Positions 28,024 to 37,345 of a DNA stretch of 64,000 nucleotides are shown in pieces. Each line of letters starts with the position of its first letter. Position 1 is the stretch's first letter. Made by a program: the position numbers and the translations under genes. This stretch comes from Lagierella massiliensis (GTDB lineage: Bacteria; Bacillota; Clostridia; Tissierellales; Peptoniphilaceae). Location of the stretch: positions 930,001-994,000 of the forward strand of contig NZ_CYUO01000005.1 of NCBI RefSeq assembly GCF_001407835.1. The letters are read 5' to 3'. The notes below the pieces were generated by a model. That model did no database searches. It saw only the letters and a list, made by a program, of their open reading frames with translations, and was not told where the DNA came from.

Positions 28024-29337
28024 TTATTCCTCCCTTAAAATTTTAAGTAATTCATATATCTTTTTTTCATAACCTATTTCTTTAGGATTATAATACTTTT
28101 TATTTTCAAAATTAATCGGCATATATCTCTGTTTAACGTATCCATCTTTATAATCATGAGGGTATTTATACCCAATTCCATGACCCAAGTCCTTTGCTCC
28201 ACTATAATGAGCATCTCTTAAATATCCAGGAATTTCCAAATTTGGATTAGTCTTAACATCTTCTATCGCTTCAAGTATAGCCATGTATGAGCTATTACTT
28301 TTAGGTGCAGTTGATAGATAAGTAACTCCTTGGGCAAGATTAAGTCTACATTCAGGAAGTCCAATTACTTCTACAGCTCTAAATACATCATTTGCTACAG
28401 TTAAGGCTCTTGGATCTGCATTACCTATGTCTTCTGAAGCAAATATTATCATTCTTCTTGCGATAAATTTTGGATCTTCACCAGACTCTAACATCTTTGC
28501 TAAATAGATTAACGCCGCATCAGGGTTTGAGCCTCTCATAGATTTTATAAATGCAGATATAGTGTCATAATGAATGTCTCCATCTCTATCATAACCTAAA
28601 TGATTTAAAAAGAAACTGTCTTTTATAATATCTTTTGTCAGTTTTATCTTTCCATCTACTTCTTTCGTTGAAAGAACTGCAACTTCCAAACTATTTAAGG
28701 CGTTTCTTACATCTCCATTTGAAAGTTTAGAAATATAATCGAGCTCATCTTCCCCAATCTCAATATTATACATAGAAAGTCCATCTTTGTGCTCAAGAGC
28801 CCTCTTTAAAGCTTTTTTTATATCAGCTGATGATAGATGTTTAAGCTCGACTATCTTTGTCCTTGATAAAAGCGCTCTATTTACTTCAAAAAATGGATTT
28901 TCAGTTGTTGCACCTATTAAAGTTATAAGACCCGACTCTACGTGAGGTAGTAGTGCATCCTGTTGAGATTTATTAAACCGATGAATCTCATCCACAAATA
29001 AAATCGTCTTCTTATTAAAGAAATTTTGATTATCTTGTGCGTTTTTTACAACTTCTTTAATATCTTTAACACCAGATGTTACAGCAGAGAGTTTCTCGAA
29101 TACTCTATTTGTAGATTTAGATATTACATATGCTAAAGTTGTTTTTCCAGTACCTGGTGGCCCATAGAGAATCAAAGAACCTATTCTATCTGTTTTTATT
29201 AACCTATCTAAAGGGCTATTTGGATAAATGACATGGTTTTGGCCATAAAAATCTTCAAGCTTTTCAGGTCTAACCCTTTCAGCCAAGGGTGCAGAATTTT
29301 TCATTTTTCTCTCTAAATCATATTCAAATAAGTCCAT
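28024..29337 (-). CDS. rarA: Replication-associated recombination protein A (MgsA/RarA)
   Basis: RarA is an AAA+ ATPase related to clamp-loader subunits that acts at stalled replication forks. The 437 residues include Walker A GPPGTGKT (59-66), Walker [15 protein letters not shown], the sensor motif [13 protein letters not shown], and the C-terminal tetramerisation domain ([17 protein letters not shown]), all standard. It is the first gene of a two-gene unit with asnS. Confidence 0.95.
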   Translation of the reverse strand: MDLFEYDLERKMKNSAPLAERVRPEKLEDFYGQNHVIYPNSPLDRLIKTDRIGSLILYGPPGTGKTTLAYVISKSTNRVFEKLSAVTSGVKDIKEVVKNAQDNQNFFNKKTILFVDEIHRFNKSQQDALLPHVESGLITLIGATTENPFFEVNRALLSRTKIVELKHLSSADIKKALKRALEHKDGLSMYNIEIGEDELDYISKLSNGDVRNALNSLEVAVLSTKEVDGKIKLTKDIIKDSFFLNHLGYDRDGDIHYDTISAFIKSMRGSNPDAALIYLAKMLESGEDPKFIARRMIIFASEDIGNADPRALTVANDVFRAVEVIGLPECRLNLAQGVTYLSTAPKSNSSYMAILEAIEDVKTNPNLEIPGYLRDAHYSGAKDLGHGIGYKYPHDYKDGYVKQRYMPINFENKKYYNPKEIGYEKKIYELLKILREE

Positions 29338-29431
29338 ATGTCCCCCTATTTTATTTATATTATCACAAAAACAGTTCTAATAACATACTATTTTTTTACT
29401 TCCATTACATTTTTATCCTTAGAAATGATTT

Positions 29432-29460
29432 AAAAAGAAAAAAGCCTCAATTAATGAGAC
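29432..29460 (-). terminator. Terminator after nrdR
   Basis: Minus-strand hairpin GTCTCA-TTAAT-TGAGGC (one G-U pair) followed by TTTTTTCTTTTT. It closes the ftsZ-nrdR unit two bases past the nrdR stop. Confidence 0.75.
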
Positions 29461-29461
29461 C

Positions 29462-29911
29462 TTAATCTTTGATTTCCTCCAACTCTTCATAAAAAGATTC
29501 AACACGTTGAAACTCTTTATAAACTGAAGCAAATCTTATATATGCAACTTTATCAATGCTTTTTAGCTTTTCCATAATTAATTCACCAATTTCAGAAGAT
29601 GGAATTTCTTTTTTATTTAAATGGTTTATTTCCAGTTCTATCTCTTTAGTTGCGTTTTCCAACACCTCTAAAGGAACCTTTCTTTTATAACATGATTTAA
29701 TCATTCCATTTAAAATTTTATTTCTATCAAAAGCTTCTCTCTCTTGATTTTTTTTAATTACAATAAGTGAGTTAATTTCATATTTTTCATATGTCGTAAA
29801 TCTTCTTTTGCAATCATTACATTCTCTCCTTCTTCTGATAGAGGTTTCGTTATCAACTTGTCTCGAATCTACAACTCTCGTATTAACAGAGTTGCAAAAA
29901 GGACATCTCAT
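29462..29911 (-). CDS. nrdR: Ribonucleotide reductase repressor NrdR
   Basis: NrdR represses ribonucleotide reductase genes by sensing ATP/dATP levels. The 149 residues start with a zinc ribbon (MRCPFCNSVNTRVVDSR...CNDC; Cys 3, 6, 31, 34) followed by an ATP-cone domain (LIVIKKNQEREAFDRNKIL). Its target nrd genes and their NrdR boxes are not in the window. It starts three bases after ftsZ ends, linking dNTP control to division by co-transcription. Confidence 0.96.
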   Translation of the reverse strand: MRCPFCNSVNTRVVDSRQVDNETSIRRRRECNDCKRRFTTYEKYEINSLIVIKKNQEREAFDRNKILNGMIKSCYKRKVPLEVLENATKEIELEINHLNKKEIPSSEIGELIMEKLKSIDKVAYIRFASVYKEFQRVESFYEELEEIKD

Positions 29912-29914
29912 ATC

Positions 29915-30985
29915 TTAAAAACCTCTTTTCTTTAAGAAAGAAGGTATTTCTATATCATCAAGTTCATTTGATTCTTTAGAATCGCTTTTTTCTTCCTTTT
30001 CGTCACTACTAATGCTATTAGTAAAGTTTTCTTTATTAAAACCAGTCGCAATAACAGTTATCTTTATATCATCTTTTAAAGTTTCGTCAATTCCTGCACC
30101 AAATATTATATTTGCGTCTGGATCTACAGCTTCTCTTATAAGTTCAGAAGCCTCGTTTACTTCAAATATACCTAAATCAGATCCAGTTACATTTATAAGA
30201 ACTGCCTTTGCTCCATCAATTGAAGTTTCAAGAAGTGGACTCTTAACCGCAAGTCTTGCAGCTTCAACTGCTCTGTTTTCACCAGTAGCAACTCCAATAC
30301 CCATGTGAGCAATACCTTGGTCGTGCATAATTGCTTTAACGTCAGCAAAGTCAAGATTGATTAGATTAGGCACAGCTATTAAATCTGATATACCTTTAAT
30401 ACCATTAAGTAATACTTCATCAGCCATAGCAAAAGCTTCCTTCATAGTAGTTCTCTTTTCAGCGATTTGAAGTAATCTATCATTAGGAATAGTAACAAGT
30501 GTATCTACTTTGTCTTTTAAAGCTTCAATCCCTTGTTCAGCTTGAAGTTGTCTTTTTCTTCCTTCAAAGGCGAATGGTTTTGTAACAACACCTACAGTTA
30601 GTATTCCAAGTTCCTTAGCTATTTCTGCTACAATTGGAGCAGCACCTGTACCAGTACCTCCGCCCATGCCTGCAGTAATAAATACCATGTCAGCACCTTG
30701 AAGCATTTCAACAATTTCGTTTCTGCTTTCTTCTGCCGCTTTTTGTCCAATAGATGGATTAGCCCCTGCTCCAAGTCCCTTTGTAAGCTTTTCACCAATT
30801 TGTAATTTATTTTCAATCTCACTTGCCATAAGAATTTGTTTATCAGTGTTCATTGCGATAAGTTCAACGCCAGTAAGACCTGTTTCAAGCATTCTCATTA
30901 AAGCGTTATTACCGCCTCCACCAACACCAACCACTTTTATATTCGCCATTGAATTGTCATTTGCAATTTCCATTTCAAAACTCAT
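29915..30985 (-). CDS. ftsZ: Cell division protein FtsZ
   Basis: FtsZ is the tubulin-like GTPase that forms the Z-ring. The 356 residues contain the nucleotide-binding GVGGGGNNA (20-28), the tubulin signature GGGTGTG at 108-114, the T7 synergy loop region ([11 protein letters not shown]), a short acidic linker, and the conserved C-terminal peptide [12 protein letters not shown] that binds FtsA, SepF or ZapA-type partners. No ftsA is present near it. It has a consensus promoter and is transcribed apart from the murG-divIB cluster. Confidence 0.98.
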   Translation of the reverse strand: MSFEMEIANDNSMANIKVVGVGGGGNNALMRMLETGLTGVELIAMNTDKQILMASEIENKLQIGEKLTKGLGAGANPSIGQKAAEESRNEIVEMLQGADMVFITAGMGGGTGTGAAPIVAEIAKELGILTVGVVTKPFAFEGRKRQLQAEQGIEALKDKVDTLVTIPNDRLLQIAEKRTTMKEAFAMADEVLLNGIKGISDLIAVPNLINLDFADVKAIMHDQGIAHMGIGVATGENRAVEAARLAVKSPLLETSIDGAKAVLINVTGSDLGIFEVNEASELIREAVDPDANIIFGAGIDETLKDDIKITVIATGFNKENFTNSISSDEKEEKSDSKESNELDDIEIPSFLKKRGF

Positions 30986-31026
30986 TTGTTCATCCTCCCA
31001 AAAATATTATTCATCTCTTAACTATT

Positions 31027-31054
31027 ATTATATATGACCAAAATTAAATGTCAA
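31027..31054 (-). promoter_or_regulatory. Consensus sigma-A promoter of ftsZ
   Basis: TTGACA (31049-31054) and TATAAT (31027-31032), 16 bases apart on the minus strand, 42 bases before the ftsZ start. Both hexamers are perfect consensus. Confidence 0.88.
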
Positions 31055-31203
31055 AATCAGAACCCGCATTTTCAGATGTTTTAAGACATTGGTGATTTTT
31101 TTGTATTCTAAGTACATTTATTTTATTAACATAATTTATATGTTAGTTTTTCAATGTTTTTATTTATGATATGAGTTTAGTTGTAAAGATTTGTCTTTTA
31201 ATT

Positions 31204-31244
31204 CAAAAAAATAAATGGAATTGACAAGAATTTTAATTCCATTA
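31204..31244 (-). terminator. Terminator after divIB
   Basis: Hairpin arms AATGGAATT and AATTCCATT (31214-31243) on the minus strand with a T-rich run behind it (31204-31212). It lies about 65 bases after the divIB stop. Confidence 0.7.
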
Positions 31245-31308
31245 TTTTAAATCATTATTCCTATTTGTTCACTTTGTTTGTCTTGATAATACAACCCGAT
31301 TAGACTCT

Positions 31309-32019
31309 CTAATTCGCTATAACTACAGGTTTGTTAACATTTAAAACTTTTATCTCTTTTATCTTTATACCCTTAGTATTGTTCTCTGAAATAATTTTAG
31401 AAATAATCTCAAATTTTCTTTCTATTTGTCTTTTATCTCCAAAATAAGCATTTATACCTTCAATCTCAATGAACATATTTTTTTTATCAATTAAGTTTAG
31501 TTTTGAAAAATCGATACTATATTTTTCAATACTATCAAATATCTCTTTAATTGTAGCATCATTAAATATACTTGTATTTACTATTAGGTCTGTATTGACT
31601 CCAATAATCTCAGGTAAATTTTCGATATCTCCCTTGGTATCACTGATATTCCCTAATGTATCTATAAAGACAATTTCTTTATTTTTATTTACAATGTAAG
31701 CAATATTTGACTTTTCTAAAATATCAACTTTTACCTTGTTAGGAAATTCTTTTTTTATATCAACTTCTACTATCTTATCATTTTTAGATACATTTTTCTT
31801 TGCTTCTTTAATACTTGCTAAAAAATAATTTTTACCATATATTTTAGAGTCATTTTTAAAGTCTTCCAATGTATATATTTTATTGCCATCTATTTTAATA
31901 CTTGTTAAGTTAAAATAAGGATGATTTAGTAAAAAATAAGCCACAATAGATATCACTGCAATTATGATAAAAATTGTCCATATTAGTGCAAAGTTATTTC
32001 TATTTTTGTTATTTTCCAT
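31309..32019 (-). CDS. divIB: Cell division protein DivIB/FtsQ
   Basis: DivIB is a bitopic divisome protein linking cytoplasmic and septal wall machinery. The 236-residue protein has a short basic cytoplasmic start, one membrane span (about 12-30) and a POTRA domain (HPYFNLTSIKIDGNKIYTL, about 28-46), then a beta domain. It is shorter than B. subtilis DivIB but matches FtsQ/DivIB of anaerobic cocci. It overlaps murG by 11 bases and ends the mraY-led unit. Confidence 0.88.
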   Translation of the reverse strand: MENNKNRNNFALIWTIFIIIAVISIVAYFLLNHPYFNLTSIKIDGNKIYTLEDFKNDSKIYGKNYFLASIKEAKKNVSKNDKIVEVDIKKEFPNKVKVDILEKSNIAYIVNKNKEIVFIDTLGNISDTKGDIENLPEIIGVNTDLIVNTSIFNDATIKEIFDSIEKYSIDFSKLNLIDKKNMFIEIEGINAYFGDKRQIERKFEIISKIISENNTKGIKIKEIKVLNVNKPVVIAN

Positions 32020-33112
32020 TATTTCCTACTTTTACTATTTCCTGTACTATTTCGTATCCTGCATTTGGAGTTTCAAATTCTTTCGCTCTTTTACCCATTT
32101 GATTTAATCTATTGTCATCATTTAAAAGTTCCACTATCTTCTTTTTCAAATGATCAACATCTAAATCTTTTTCTTCTATCATCAGAGCTGCACCTTTGTT
32201 TTTAAATTCCAATGCATTGTACACTTGATGGTTTTCTGTAGTATATGCTTTTGGAACTAATATTGAAGGCATTCCCAAATAAGAAAGTTCAGCTAATGTA
32301 ATTGCTCCAGAGCTTGTTATAACAAGGTCCGAAATAGCATAAGCCTCTTGAATGTTATCTAAATATGGATATACTTTTACATTAGGTAAAACTTTCATAT
32401 CTTTAACAAAACTATCATAGTTGTTTTTTCCTGTTACAAAAAACAAATTGAAATCATCCTGTTTCAAATTTTCATTAATCATTTCTTTAAATACTTGATT
32501 TAATTTACCTGATCCATTGGATCCACCAAAAACTAAAATATTTTTATTGTTATTTTTAAACCCCATATGAAACATTGCTTCTTCTCTTATTTCATCTATG
32601 TTTAAAAATTTATTTCTAATTGGATTTCCTGTGATTATTCCGTTTTCCTGATTTTTAAAATATTTTAAACTCTCTTTAAATGTTACAAAATATTTATCTG
32701 CATATCTTGACAATATTTTATTAGTAACTCCAGGATATGAATTTTGTTCATGAAAGAAAACTTTTTTTCTTAATTTATGTGCCGCATATAAAACTGGCCC
32801 TGTAACAAATCCTCCTGTTCCTATAACAAAATCAGGATTGAATTCTTTAATTATTTTTTTTGATTCACTAATTCCCTTTATCGTATCTCCCCCAGTCCGA
32901 AAAATCTTTTTTATTGACTTTCTTGAAAGAGGAGATGCAGTAATTCCTTTAAATATATATCCTTGATTAGGTACAAGAATTGACTCTAAGCTATTTTTTC
33001 TTCCAATATATAAAACTTCTGTATCGGGATAAAGCTTTATAAACTCTTCAATTATGGCTATAGCTGGATATATATGCCCTCCAGTACCTCCACCACTTAC
33101 TATAATTCTCAT
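32009..33112 (-). CDS. murG: Undecaprenyl-PP-MurNAc-pentapeptide GlcNAc transferase MurG
   Basis: MurG adds GlcNAc to lipid I to make lipid II at the inner face of the membrane. The 367-residue GT-B enzyme has the glycine loop SGGGTGGHIYPA (5-16), the second G-loop FGGSNGSGKLN, and the UDP-GlcNAc binding segment SSGAITLAELSYLGMPSILVP, all diagnostic. It follows ftsW by one base. Confidence 0.96.
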   Translation of the reverse strand: MRIIVSGGGTGGHIYPAIAIIEEFIKLYPDTEVLYIGRKNSLESILVPNQGYIFKGITASPLSRKSIKKIFRTGGDTIKGISESKKIIKEFNPDFVIGTGGFVTGPVLYAAHKLRKKVFFHEQNSYPGVTNKILSRYADKYFVTFKESLKYFKNQENGIITGNPIRNKFLNIDEIREEAMFHMGFKNNNKNILVFGGSNGSGKLNQVFKEMINENLKQDDFNLFFVTGKNNYDSFVKDMKVLPNVKVYPYLDNIQEAYAISDLVITSSGAITLAELSYLGMPSILVPKAYTTENHQVYNALEFKNKGAALMIEEKDLDVDHLKKKIVELLNDDNRLNQMGKRAKEFETPNAGYEIVQEIVKVGNNGK

Positions 33113-33113
33113 A

Positions 33114-34232
33114 TTACCTCCTATCTGCCTGTTTTGAAATCCCTAAAACTATTCCCATCATAAATAAAAAAACCATTAAGGATGTACCTCCATAAGAAAT
33201 AAATGGTAAAGTCAATCCTGTAGGAGGAATAATTCCAAGGGCAACCGATATATTTATGAACGCCTGCAAGCCTATTAATAACATAATTGATATAACCAAA
33301 AGTTTTGCAAAACTGTCTTTCAATTTAAATGCCATCTTCATGCCACAATATATAAGATATAGGTATAGTAAAATGACCATTATACTTCCTAAAAAGCCTA
33401 ACTCTTCTGCAATAACAGCAAATATAAAGTCATTGTGCGCCTCTGATAAATAGCTAAACTTATGTCTGGATTTACCAAGTCCTACACCAAAAATTCCACC
33501 ATATGACACTGCAAATAAAGATTGAGCAAGCTGCCAACCTTTGTTTGAAAAGTCTTTTAACGGATCTAACCAAGCCTCTATTCTTGAAGAACGACTGTAG
33601 GCACTTTTCGAAAATACTATTCCTAAAACACCAGACGCTCCCAATATTCCAAGCCCAATAGCAGATTGAATAAGATTTACTCCCCCAACTATAAAGGTAC
33701 ATATTATTACTGCACCAATTACCATTGTTGTTGATAAATCAGGTTGTAAAAAAACTAATGTACATGATATTCCAAGAAATAAAAACATTGCTAAAAATCC
33801 ATTTAATATACTATTTAGCTTCTTTTTATTTCTGTCTATATATTTACAAACTGCCAAAATTGTTCCAAGCTTCAAAAAATCTGAAGGCATTATTGTTACT
33901 GGTCCTATATCGAGCCACCTTTTTGCATTATATGTTTCAAGATCTCCAAAAATTAAAACGATAACTGATAGGATTATGGATAAAATATAGAACACATATC
34001 CATATTTTTTGAAAATTTTATAGTCTATGTTTGAAGTAATAATCATAACCACAATTCCAACAAGTGAAAAGAGCAAATTCTTATTTATGAAAAAATAGGG
34101 ATTCAATCCTTTTCTAACTGCATATGGCCAACTGGAACTAAATACCATGATATTACCTACAATAAGTAATAGTATAGTAGCTATAAAAATATTATAATCT
34201 ATCTTTGTCCTTTGCTTTGGCTTCTTAACCAT
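33114..34232 (-). CDS. ftsW: Septal SEDS glycosyltransferase FtsW
   Basis: FtsW polymerises lipid II at the septum together with a class B PBP. The 372 residues have about ten membrane segments and the SEDS signatures FGDLETYNAKRWLDIGP and QPDLSTTMVI, with the conserved loop SLFAVSYGGIFGVGLGKSR and the C-terminal PFISYGGTSLM. The partner PBP is encoded upstream at 37346-39592. The start overlaps the end of murD. Confidence 0.94.
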   Translation of the reverse strand: MVKKPKQRTKIDYNIFIATILLLIVGNIMVFSSSWPYAVRKGLNPYFFINKNLLFSLVGIVVMIITSNIDYKIFKKYGYVFYILSIILSVIVLIFGDLETYNAKRWLDIGPVTIMPSDFLKLGTILAVCKYIDRNKKKLNSILNGFLAMFLFLGISCTLVFLQPDLSTTMVIGAVIICTFIVGGVNLIQSAIGLGILGASGVLGIVFSKSAYSRSSRIEAWLDPLKDFSNKGWQLAQSLFAVSYGGIFGVGLGKSRHKFSYLSEAHNDFIFAVIAEELGFLGSIMVILLYLYLIYCGMKMAFKLKDSFAKLLVISIMLLIGLQAFINISVALGIIPPTGLTLPFISYGGTSLMVFLFMMGIVLGISKQADRR

Positions 34233-35549
34233 CTAATCACCTAAATTATTGACTAACTCTTTAAATTCATTTCCTCTATCTTCAAAATTTTTATACATGC
34301 CCCATGATGCACATGCTGGAGAAAGTAAAACAACATCTCCTTTTTTACTCGATTTATAGGATAATTTTACTGCTTCTTCCATATTATTTACTATGGTTAT
34401 ATCTTTTACCCACTTAGCCTCTTTTTTCATTTGTTCAGCAGTTTGCCCCATAAGTATAAGTTTTTTGATTTTTTGCCCATATTGTTTAAACATCTCTTCA
34501 AAAGATACTTTCTTATCATATCCGCCAGCAATTAAAATAATCGGATTTTCAAAAGATGATAATGCTTTAATAGTTGAATCCACATTTGTTCCTTTAGAAT
34601 CGTTGTAAAACTTAACTTCATTAAATTCTCTAACAAATTCTATTCTATGTTCTACAGCATTGAAACTATAGCATGCCCTTTCTATATCATCATCAGATAC
34701 ATTCAAAGTATTCGCTATTGCTGTTGCTATAAGAACATTTTGTATGTTGTGTAGCCCTGGAATTCTAAGTTTCCGAGTATCTATTATCTTTTTTTCATTA
34801 TGATATATATATGGTTTATCATAATAAAATGATGCTTCTTTTTCTGTAAGAGAAATAGGTATAATTTCAGAATTTATTTTATCTTTTAATTTCACTAAAT
34901 TTTTGTCATCGATATTTAAAATAAGTTTATCTGTTTCCTTTTGATTTATAAAAATATTTTGTTTAGATTTGAAGTAAGCACCAAAACTACCATGCCAGTC
35001 AGAGTGATCTGGTGAAATGTTTGTAAAGGCTGCAACTTTTGTCCTGAAAGTAGTTGTTGAGTCAAGTTGGAAGCTTGAACTTTCTATAACAAAATATTCT
35101 ATTTCAGGATGTGAATAGATCTCCCATAGCATTCCAACTCCAATATTCCCTATGGCTCTGGATGATTTTCCACTTTCGTTTAATATGTGGTTTACAAGCA
35201 TTGTAGTTGTAGTTTTCCCATTGGTTCCTGTAATTGCTATTAAATTTTTGTCTCCAAATAATCTATACGCCATTTCCAAATCTGAAACAACTTCTATCCC
35301 TTTTTGTAAAAGTTTTTGAATCAACTCGTTATGAGGAGGTATTCCCGGACTTTTTATACAGATAATATCTTTTGAAGTAATATCATCTAAGTCAAATAAT
35401 AAAGTATATTTTAAATTTTTAAGTTCTTCAGGTTCATTCTCTCTATCTTTTATTTTGCTATCATATCCATAGACATTAAAGCCCAACTTGCTTAATGTCT
35501 TTACTGTAGAAATTCCTGTTATACCTAATCCTATTACTAAATAATCCAT
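34233..35549 (-). CDS. murD: UDP-N-acetylmuramoylalanine-D-glutamate ligase
   Basis: MurD adds D-glutamate to UDP-MurNAc-L-Ala using ATP. The 438 residues begin with the Rossmann segment (VIGLGITGISTVKTLSKLG), followed by the ATP loop GTNGKTTTT near 113 and the motif SPACASWGMYKNFEDRG at the C-terminus, typical of MurD. murE, murF and murC, which often flank it, are not in the window. Confidence 0.96.
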   Translation of the reverse strand: MDYLVIGLGITGISTVKTLSKLGFNVYGYDSKIKDRENEPEELKNLKYTLLFDLDDITSKDIICIKSPGIPPHNELIQKLLQKGIEVVSDLEMAYRLFGDKNLIAITGTNGKTTTTMLVNHILNESGKSSRAIGNIGVGMLWEIYSHPEIEYFVIESSSFQLDSTTTFRTKVAAFTNISPDHSDWHGSFGAYFKSKQNIFINQKETDKLILNIDDKNLVKLKDKINSEIIPISLTEKEASFYYDKPYIYHNEKKIIDTRKLRIPGLHNIQNVLIATAIANTLNVSDDDIERACYSFNAVEHRIEFVREFNEVKFYNDSKGTNVDSTIKALSSFENPIILIAGGYDKKVSFEEMFKQYGQKIKKLILMGQTAEQMKKEAKWVKDITIVNNMEEAVKLSYKSSKKGDVVLLSPACASWGMYKNFEDRGNEFKELVNNLGD

Positions 35550-35550
35550 C

Positions 35551-36516
35551 TTATCTCCCTAATCCAAATACTGTTAGTATCGAAAATACTATTGATAACG
35601 CTGTAAAAGCTGCAACAATTTTAGGTTCCTTATATCCCTTTAATTCATAGTGATGATGGATTGGGGACATTAAAAATACTCTTTTTTTATTTCTGGTTTT
35701 ATAGCTTATTACTTGAATTATTACAGACATCGTTTCAATAACATAAACTCCTCCAAGTATCACAAGGTAAAGAGGTGCGTTTAATATTAATGCCATCATA
35801 ACTAAGGCCCCACCTATTGCCATAGATCCAGTATCTCCCATAAATACCGATGCAGGGTTCGAATTATATATTAAAAACCCAATCAATGAACCAACAAATA
35901 TTGTTGAGAACACTGTCATTGATGAGTCTTTTAAAACTCCTATTATTGCAAGTGCCATAAATACCGGAATCGAAACAGAGGTTGCAAGACCATCAAGACC
36001 ATCTGTGATATTTGTTGCATTAACAGTTCCAATCATTATAAATGTAAGTATTGGGTATGTTAAAATTCCTAAGTTTAATTCTTTAGTTGTAAAAGGAATC
36101 TTAATCATTGAAATAGGTCTTGCTGATACCTTTGATGCTAAATATATTAATCCAAAACTCATAATTATTTGAAAAATTATCTTTTGAATTTCAGTTAATC
36201 CCAATGACCTTTTCATTACAAGTTTAAAAAAATCATCTACAAAACCAACAAGTCCAAATCCAAGCATACTTACAATTATAAGTATATTCTCATGAGTGTA
36301 CCCTTTAAATATAAATAACGTTATTAGGGTTGATATAATAAATATTATCCCACCCATTGTAGGCGTTCCTTGCTTTAACAAATGAGCTTTAGGCCCGTCA
36401 TCTCTTATACTCTGTCCTATTTTTGCTCTAACTAAAATTTTAATAATATACTTTCCAATTGCGATTGATATCAACATACTAACCAAAAGCATTGTAAGTA
36501 GTCTAAATATATCCAT
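35551..36516 (-). CDS. mraY: Phospho-MurNAc-pentapeptide transferase MraY
   Basis: MraY moves phospho-MurNAc-pentapeptide onto undecaprenyl phosphate, giving lipid I. The 321 residues form about ten membrane spans and carry the catalytic motifs TPTMGGIIF, GFVDDFFK (the DDD-like aspartates) and NATNITDGLDGLA, plus the C-terminal MSPIHHHYELKG histidine motif. It has its own promoter between the Crp-type gene and the start. Confidence 0.96.
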   Translation of the reverse strand: MDIFRLLTMLLVSMLISIAIGKYIIKILVRAKIGQSIRDDGPKAHLLKQGTPTMGGIIFIISTLITLFIFKGYTHENILIIVSMLGFGLVGFVDDFFKLVMKRSLGLTEIQKIIFQIIMSFGLIYLASKVSARPISMIKIPFTTKELNLGILTYPILTFIMIGTVNATNITDGLDGLATSVSIPVFMALAIIGVLKDSSMTVFSTIFVGSLIGFLIYNSNPASVFMGDTGSMAIGGALVMMALILNAPLYLVILGGVYVIETMSVIIQVISYKTRNKKRVFLMSPIHHHYELKGYKEPKIVAAFTALSIVFSILTVFGLGR

Positions 36517-36542
36517 ATTTTTTCTCCTTTACTCATCTTAAT

Positions 36543-36571
36543 ATTATATCCTAAAGAAGGTCTAATGTTAA
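36543..36571 (-). promoter_or_regulatory. Sigma-A promoter of mraY-murD-ftsW-murG-divIB
   Basis: TTAACA (36566-36571) and TATAAT (36543-36548), 17 bases apart, 27 bases before the mraY start. The -35 abuts the stop of the Crp-type gene, so the second wall-synthesis block can be transcribed independently of the first. Confidence 0.82.
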
Positions 36572-37252
36572 CTAAATAGTAAGTTCCGTCAAACCTTTTA
36601 AATCTATAATCTCTATTTCACCTTTTGGACATAATTTTATTAAACCCAAGTCTTCAAAGTGACTGAGTTTTCGAATCATAGTTTCCCTTGCTACTCCTGA
36701 AAAACTTCCAAGTTCCATCCTGTTCATATTGTGTTTTATCAATATTTCCCCAGAATCTTTTTTTACTCCATATCTATTTGCAAGGTCTATCAGCCCCTTT
36801 GCAACTTTCATATCCCCATTCATTACGGAGAGTCTATCAATTAACTCTTCACTTTTCCTTATTCTAAGATATGACTGAATTAGTATCGACTTTAGAAAAA
36901 GTTCATTATGCATTAGTACATTTAAAAAATCTTCCTTAGAAATTTTTAAAATTTCACATTTTGTAAGCGCTATCCCATTGTATAGATATGATTCGGATGT
37001 GATTAAATTAAGTCCACCAACAAAATCTTCATCTTTATATACATATAAAATCTGTTCCCTTCCATCAGACAAGTTCATTGATATTTTCATTGAACCGCTT
37101 TTTATGATGTACATATACAAAGCCCTATCTCCCGGGCGAAATATATATTCACCTTTATTTACGTCCACAAGTTTAACAGAATTAGATAATCTCTTTTTAT
37201 CTTCTTTTGATAAGTCCTTAAAAAGTTTTGTTTCTTTAATTATATCTTTCAT
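36572..37252 (-). CDS. Crp/Fnr-family transcriptional regulator
   Basis: A 226-residue regulator with an N-terminal cyclic-nucleotide-type beta barrel (GEYIFRPGDRALYMYIIKSG, about 33-52), a dimerisation helix and a C-terminal winged helix (MELGSFSGVARETMIRKLSHF, about 184-204). It lacks the N-terminal cysteine cluster of O2-sensing FNR proteins, and the cAMP-contact pattern is not obvious, so the signal is unknown. It stands between pbpB and mraY, splitting the wall cluster, with a terminator upstream and mraY promoter downstream. Whether it controls that promoter is open. Confidence 0.85.
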   Translation of the reverse strand: MKDIIKETKLFKDLSKEDKKRLSNSVKLVDVNKGEYIFRPGDRALYMYIIKSGSMKISMNLSDGREQILYVYKDEDFVGGLNLITSESYLYNGIALTKCEILKISKEDFLNVLMHNELFLKSILIQSYLRIRKSEELIDRLSVMNGDMKVAKGLIDLANRYGVKKDSGEILIKHNMNRMELGSFSGVARETMIRKLSHFEDLGLIKLCPKGEIEIIDLKGLTELTI

Positions 37253-37298
37253 TTTTCCTCCAAATATAATTATATATTAAAGACTTTAAATAATAAAA

Positions 37299-37322
37299 TA
37301 AGGCAGAGCATATGCTCCACCT
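37299..37322 (-). terminator. Terminator after pbpB
   Basis: Minus-strand hairpin GGTGGAGCA/TGCTCTGCC (nine pairs, one G-U) followed by ATTTTATTATTT. It separates mraZ-rsmH-ftsL-pbpB from the Crp-type gene. A second smaller hairpin (GAGTGATACTC) lies just before it, next to the pbpB stop. Confidence 0.75.
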
Positions 37323-37345
37323 TAAGAGTAAAGAGTATCACTCTG

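Larger units (their letters stand above)
30986..31308. other. Intergenic region between divIB and ftsZ (323 bp)
   Basis: It holds the divIB terminator on the right, the ftsZ promoter on the left and about 150 bases of AT-rich sequence between them with no open frame, RNA motif or repeat that I can support. Confidence 0.7.
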
